From Akanthomyces muscarius (lineage: Eukaryota; Ascomycota; Sordariomycetes; Hypocreales; Cordycipitaceae): a stretch of 64,000 nucleotides of DNA. Of the stretch, positions 58,141-64,000 are shown piece after piece (the first letter of the stretch is position 1; every line of letters starts with the position of its first letter). The position numbers and the translations under genes are program-made. The DNA lies in the NCBI RefSeq assembly GCF_028009165.1, contig NC_079245.1:3348001-3412000 (forward strand), in the 5' to 3' direction. A model generated the notes under the pieces. It did not search any database and was not told the origin of the DNA. It was given only the letters and a program-made list of their open reading frames with translations.

Positions 58141-59456
58141 ATAAATCGGAGAGAAAAAGAAACGACACGGCATTGTAATACCTGGTGTTTTCTTCCATGT
58201 TTTGTTTTGCTTGCTTGGGATGCTTGTTTAATCTAAAGGTTGAAAAAGGTTAGGGAAAAGGGAGTGAAGTACGCGTCATGATGTGACCTGTTTGCCAGGG
58301 GTTTTTAATATAGATGGCAAGTCGGCAAGCTTTACGCATTCAATAACATTTCTTGTAAATGTTACACATATGGATTCACGGGCAGCCAGACTAGTGCAGT
58401 ACAATATCTGCTTGAGGGTGGACGTCTAAGAGAGGAACAGATTCACTCGAGCACAGACAGAAAAAGCTTATTGCTGAAAAGTCTTTAATCAATTACAAAA
58501 AGCATACCGATAAAACTCCTACCTTGTGTTTGTAAAGTCCATGTCAAAATCAACAGATTTGCCCCGTCTTCTTCTCTGCTCTCCTCAGTCTCCCAGGTGT
58601 CGAGAAAACGACAGGTGTAACTCATGATGATGAAACAAATGATAAAGAACCCAACTTGCAACAAAGACGCTCATCCGATGCAGCTTTCCCCTTCGTTCTC
58701 CGAAAACCGAAAAACACAAAGTTCGCCTGCAAAAAACAAAGTCGTGAATTCCCATCTTGACATGGTCCTGAGAGCTCCTCCTGTCCTCCTCCTCGGGGCA
58801 AAACATATTATACGACCGCGTAGTGTAAGAAATAAGGGGTTTGGGTGGTGGGGATGGTGGCCGTGGATGTCGAGTAGTAGTAATAGTAGTGAAGATGTAT
58901 GAGATGACGGGAAATGCATAGGGTGATAGGCGACAATGGTCCAGAGGACAATATTGCAAAACAATCTGGATGCAATCCCGTTTTCGTAGCCGTTAGCTGG
59001 TGGTGCGATGCAGTATGCCGGGAACGAAACAACCAGCTAAATGGCTTGATTCGTAGCGATGGACGTCATGGAGATGAAGGAAAAGAACTGAGAAACTTGG
59101 AAATGTGCGTAGGATAATCCTCGTTTTTCGTGATTTTGTTTTGTTAATGTCGGTGGTTCGTCTTCCTCGGTTGATAGTCGGCGATGTGGTTTACAGCTGG
59201 GCGCCCAAATTCCTTTCCATACGGCCCTGGGCGTTGACTGTGTTGATCACACTGTATTATCCAATGCCACAGCTTTACCATGCATTCCGCCACACGACAT
59301 ATCGTAACAGCCAAATCAGCTAGCAAACTTGGGGTGCCAATGCGCGGGTGAAGGAAGGCCGACGGTGCTCTACGATGCCAGCATACACATTCCATGAATC
59401 CTCGGCCTGCCGCTGCAACAAGGAGAAACGCAACCTTGACTCATGGCAGGAGGCGC
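58141..59456. other. convergent 3' flanks, 1.3 kb
   Basis: This stretch lies between the stops of the p24 gene and the casein kinase gene and is AT-richer than its neighbours. It probably contains a long 3' UTR of the kinase. No coding sequence is supported. Confidence 0.6.
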
Positions 59457-60935
59457 CTAGCCGCAGCAAATGGACTTGATGAACTTTTGGAAGCCGCTAG
59501 GTTGCTGGACAGCCTGAGCGTTGAGCTGGCCAGGCTGGCCGATGCCACCCTGAGGCGTCATCTTTTGCTGAGGCAGGTTCTGAGCACTGTTCTGGAACTG
59601 AGCCTGTGTTGAGCCGGCGGGCGTTGACATGTCACGCAGGCCCCCGGGACCCCGCTGGGCGGACAATCCTCCTTGCGCGCTTGGGCGATCTCTCTGCTTG
59701 CCCATCTGCTTGATCGGCGAGGGAGGAGGAGGCTGGGCGGCGTTTAGTCGGCCCACAGTAAGATTCTGTGCTTGCTGAGAGTTGGTATTCCCCCGATGGC
59801 CACTGTGAAGTTCCATTTGAGAGGGACCGGGGCGTACGTTTGGATTGTGGTGATAGTTGTGCCCCTTGGAGTCCCAGCCCTTTCCCGAATCCTTGTTGAT
59901 CTTCATCCAGTCGTATTCGCCGTCCTCGACCTCGCCGGCGTTCTTGAGAGCCTGAGTAAAGAGCTCGCGGAGATAGTCGTAGTCGGGGGTGTCTTCGAAG
60001 CCGAGGTTGCGGACGTACGTGAGGTACTTGCTGAACTCCTCGGGGAAGCCTTCGCAGAGGTCCTTGATGGCGGTGGTCTGCTTCTTCTCACCAATCTTTT
60101 CGTACTTTTGCTTGTTGGTAGCAGCCTTGAGACCCTGCCACGGCAGACCGCCACGGAGGAAGTACATGAAGACGTGGCCGAGGGCCTCGAGATCATCTCG
60201 GCGCGACTGTTCACGTCCCAAGTGCGTGTTGATACTCATATAACGGGCGGTACCGGAGAGCGATTTGCGCTCGCGGTATGGGATGTGCTGCTTCGTCTTG
60301 GGGTCTCTGTACTGCTTGGCCATGCCAAAGTCAATGACGTGAATAACGTTGGCGGCCTTGGTTCCGGGACGGCCGATGATGAAGTTGTCGGGCTTGATGT
60401 CTCGGTAGATGAGGTTGCGCTCGTGTATGGTCTGGACGCGCGAGAGCATCTGCTTGGCAACCATGACGACAGTCTTGATGGTGAATCGGCGACCGCAGTG
60501 GTCGAAGAGGTCTTCGAGCGAAGGTCCGAGGAGGTCAATAACGAGAATGTTGTGGAGACCCTCTTGGCCGAAGTAGTAGACATTGGGAATACCGGCTGCC
60601 ATGGTATTAGCGGCATTGTCGGCGGCAAAAGACTTTATGAAAATGGTCAACTCACGGTATCCTACGAGGATCTTGTAGGTGCGGTACTCGTCCCGCAGTT
60701 GGGGAGCGTCACTCTTTCGAGGTTCCTGTCATGGGCATTAGCGCGTCGTGGTCGGGCGGCAACGAGAAATGGCATCAGAGGTGCGTCTGGATTGCGGGAG
60801 ACTGACGAATTTGATGGCGACCTGCTGGTTGTTGAGCAAGTTGGTGCCTTCAAAGATGACACCGAACGAGCCCTCACCAATCTTCTTGCCCACCCGGTAG
60901 TGGACACCGACGACGTTGGAGGCGGACGAGGCCAT
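59457..60935 (-). CDS. ck-1b: casein kinase I, membrane-associated Yck/CK-1b type
   Basis: The CDS is complement(join(59457..60595,60656..60725,60807..60935)), 445 aa. Introns are GTCAGT...TGACAG and GTGAGT...TGGCAG; the middle exon is only 70 bp. The kinase domain has IGEGSFG (19-25), VAIKF with catalytic Lys42, YRDIKPDN and IDFGMAKQY, plus the CK1-specific [11 protein letters not shown]. It continues to about residue 315. The C-terminal ~130 residues are Gln/Gly/Pro-rich and end in ICCG, a probable palmitoylated Cys pair as in yeast Yck1/2. That points to plasma-membrane or vacuolar signalling in growth and polarity. Conservation in the N-terminal half is extremely high, so the assignment is firm; the lipid anchor is inferred. 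Confidence 0.96.
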
Positions 60936-63606
60936 GTTGGGCGGGTGTGAGCGGGAAGCGACGCGGAAAAATGAATCGATGCAGAGGCGAAGGATGAAAG
61001 GCCGGTCGTCGAATTCGAGGGCTGTATGCGATGCGGCAGATTGTTGCCGTCGTCTGGTCGGTCGGATGGGTCAGGCGAGATGAGTGGCAGCCAAAACAGC
61101 AGCAGCCCTTGGGGCACCACCTAGAGCGCCCAGTAAAGGGGCGGTGCTTCTGTCGTGCGTACAGACTGGCAGCCTGTACGGGCGGCGAATCGATGCAAGG
61201 CCGGTCGGAGGGTTTTTAGAATTCAGCAAACGGGCAGAGCAGTGCACATTGCCGATGGGGGAGCGAGGAGGGAGAGGAGGAAGGGGAGGAAAAAACGCAA
61301 GGCGAGAGAGAGGGTTACGAGATGGCAAGGGGAGGAGAAGTAAAGATCTGCTGGAGATGAGTGCCCAGGTCGAAGTGGATCACAACGGAGCAGTAGGCAA
61401 TTTCTTTGGGGGGGGCTCTAGGGGGGTGGGCGGCCAGTGGTCTAGGTAGGTACCTTAGTAGGCAGGACTCTCGGGGCTCTAGGGGACCGCTAGCAGGGCC
61501 AGAGACAGGCGGCGAGGAAGAGCGGCCGAGACGATGAAAAATGACTGGTGGTCGCTATCAATGCCAATTCGGTACCAGACTACATTATTGTCCAAGTATC
61601 CCGAGCTGCATACGAAGCTGGATGATGCGGCCCTACCAGCACCAGCACCAGTACGTTGCCGTTGTCGCCCCTGCTTCAGGCAAACGTGCAGCTGCGCGAC
61701 AGGCAACGTAGGCGCTGAGGCTGGGGGCCTCGTTGTTACTGGACAACGCCAGGCAGTGGCCATTCTCAGGCAACGGGCGTCCAAAGCTCGCTACTGCCAA
61801 AATAGGGTGGTAAAGGCCCAAGAGCTGCCAGTATCCAAGCCACAGGCTGCAAGGTACCTATGATTATCCGTATTATTGTCGTCTTTACGTGGTGGCGGCG
61901 CACCTATGCAGTCGGTCAGGGAAAAGGCACGCAAGCCTGATGAGCGGTCCTCTGGCCTCGCATCCCATCTTGGAAGGGGCCGCGGGCTGTTGGCCTAGCC
62001 GAGTCTAGCGTGGTGACAACAGGTACCAGTAGTCGATTGGCTGCCACAGCTACTGGTACTCTTGACTCTTGACTCCTCCGTACCTGTCTGGGTCCTTTTT
62101 GCACGGGCTGCCTGCATCTACCTAGTCCGGGGTCTCTACGGCGGTGGGCTTCAGCGGCCCCATCATCGGCGAGTCGAGGTTGCGGTCGTTGTGGCTCCAA
62201 ACGCCCCAGAAGAGCAGCGTGTCTAGGCCCCAAAACGGCGTTCGGGCGGGTAAGCCTGGAACTAAACATGGCGGGCGGGCAGGGTTTATTTTATTTTACT
62301 TCATCTTTATTTTAATTTTCTCTTACCAGTACTGTTTTCATCGGCGGCCATCACCCCGCACGTGCAGCGTGCATGACTTGTGTTCTAAATGCAATTGCAG
62401 GCGGACAATGGATCCAGCGGGCTGCTAAGGTACCACTGCAAGGCACGCTGGCTGGGTCGCTGTAGGTACATGCCGTATCCACCACCCCTCGGCTGCCCCA
62501 AGTAGCGGTGCGGTGCCGGATAGCGCCCAACGGTGAGCCGGGATTGAAATACGAAACAAAAAATGAAAGATAAAAATAAGTTTTCTTGTCAAGATCGGAT
62601 ACGCAAGACTGGGGCGAACCTCGCATCTCGCCGCCTACAATGTGGACTTCAAACAGTGGCAGCTGCTGCCGAGCATGTCGCCTGAAGCAAAGTGACGCAC
62701 ATCTGGTTCGGAGCACCCGAATGCCCACGAAGCCTTTGCCTCCACCTCTCAGCGACCTCTGTGCAATGGGTAAAATGTCAATGAGCTTGCCACGATAAAA
62801 AGAGAGCGGCGAGAAAAGAACAATGGGCGAATTGCATCTACAGTACGGAGTAATCCGTAGCAAACTTGACAACACTAGTCGAGTAGCAGACCAAGCTGCG
62901 CCACAGCTCCCGTGGCGGAAAAGCCTTCTGTTTATTCCAGCATACAGAGTACATCTCAGACAATTGGCCATAACTAAGCCAGCCAACGATGCACCGTGCG
63001 CCCTGCTCAGTAGCAATAACTACATATTTGGCCATTTCAATTACTCGAATACGCTCGTCAGCGACTTTTGTCGCGCCCTGCCAATGGCGTGCCATGGAAC
63101 AGATGCAATTTCCCAGCGCCTCCGGCCGGGCTTACGTCCCCTGTAGCCAGCCCGGCAAGGCAGCCTTGGCATCAACTGTTAGCCTCATGTCGATACGATG
63201 CGGCCGAAACAAACACATTGCTCGCTAGCAGCAGGCCTCGAGGAAATACGACTCTCATTAGTCTCCCATCACCGACGTTGTATTACATGTACAAGCCGCG
63301 GCTAATAAAAGCAAGCAAGACAGCCTTTTCGGCCTCTCCTCTCGGAGTTGAGCCCATCCACCCATCGCCAGATCAACCAGTCGTCTTGCTGGCATGGCAC
63401 GGAGCATAAAAAAGACGCTGGTGTGAGACACCATCTTGGAGCCTTGCCGCTCCCATTGGCTGCGATCGAGAGACATGAGAGGCAACGATGGGCGGGACGG
63501 GGTGGTTAGCTGTGCCAGGTCTTTATTTCCAGGCTTGGCGCGGCAAACCCTCGTCCGGGCCCTTTTTATTACATTTTCAACAAACAAGCTCTCGCCCATA
63601 TTTCGG

Positions 63607-63637
<31 letters not shown>

Positions 63638-64000
63638 GGACTAACTTATTATGGGCAGCGGTCCGCCAGCCTCAACAGGATGCAGGTGAGGTCCCAGCAA
63701 AGCCAGGATGAGCTGGGTCGTGTGTTGTTACATGCGCGTTGCAACACTGACTAGCTGCATGACGGGAAGGGGGTCGAATCACCGACGCCAAGCAATCTTT
63801 TCTAGTCGTGAGAAGTTCCGGAAAATTACAACCCAAACTAAAATACCCTGTTGATGTTTTCATTCTCGTTGGGAGAACAATCGAGCTGCGAGATATCTCA
63901 TCTCAGGATGGCAGATCATCCCCACGCCAATCTCTCCATTGGCGTCGGCCACTGTCTCGCGGCCACGACCCTCCCTGCCTGATTCTGGCAAGACGGAATT
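60936..64000. other. 3-kb region without a recognised gene
   Basis: The part next to 60936 is the leader and promoter of the casein kinase gene. The rest has ORFs up to 221 codons (62351-63016, minus) with no domain. A CT microsatellite lies near 63611. A gene may begin just beyond the right edge. Confidence 0.55.
63609..63638. repeat. CT dinucleotide repeat
   Basis: About 14 tandem CT units lie between CGGCCTT and GGACTAAC. Such pyrimidine tracts are common in fungal promoters and leaders. Confidence 0.9.

Noticed and set aside
59772..60950. 392-codon plus-strand ORF
   Set aside because: It lies exactly opposite the casein kinase exons and is Leu/Val/Asp/Glu-rich; it is the antisense shadow of a well-supported gene.
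62351..63016. 221-codon minus-strand ORF
   Set aside because: It is rich in Cys, Arg and Ser with no domain or splice sites, so it is likely chance.

Overview
The window is nuclear DNA of a filamentous ascomycete, most likely a Sordariomycete of the Hypocreales type. The support is short GT-AG introns of about 50-110 bp, compact genes on both strands with UTRs, pyrimidine-rich leaders, and fungal families such as Zn2Cys6 regulators, MIC12, SWC4, UTP25 and a Yck-type casein kinase. The order is inferred from protein style, not from a search. No rRNA, complete tRNA, transposon, CRISPR array or viral gene was recognised.

Layout, left to right. 0-10 kb: the 5' part of a DUF1279/FAM210 membrane protein; a disordered unknown protein; a small His-rich protein; a tyrosine phosphatase with a complete CX5R loop; a membrane-anchored amidohydrolase; an acyltransferase-3 membrane protein. 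10-16 kb: a gene-poor stretch, then the divergent pair HEM2 and a divergent adenylosuccinate synthase sharing a promoter with a palindromic GATA-site cluster. 17.5-19.6 kb: a broken gene with repeated Myb/SANT-like modules. 20-29 kb: a four-helix surface membrane protein; MIC12 and mitochondrial ribosomal protein bL17m back to back; UTP25 and eIF3f back to back. 29-38 kb: an R3H-SUZ RNA-binding protein, a zinc-knuckle/RS protein, the splicing factor Cwf18 and a mitochondrial PPR protein. 38-45 kb: a Zn2Cys6 regulator and a Zn2Cys6-acetyltransferase fusion. 44.4-54.7 kb: more than 10 kb with no credible coding sequence. 54.7-61 kb: SWC4, a p24 cargo receptor and casein kinase I. 61-64 kb: no gene seen.

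Most genes are housekeeping: heme and purine synthesis, mitochondrial biogenesis, ribosome assembly, translation initiation, splicing, chromatin and secretion. The window does not form one pathway, and no secondary-metabolite cluster is visible. The points most worth a second look are the zinc-knuckle gene whose first intron lacks a usable GT donor, the broken Myb-like gene with two in-frame stops, the Zn2Cys6-acetyltransferase fusion with its huge upstream span, the atypical adenylosuccinate synthase with a 19-bp GATA palindrome upstream, and a 42-bp tandem repeat whose copies differ only by CpG-to-TpG changes.
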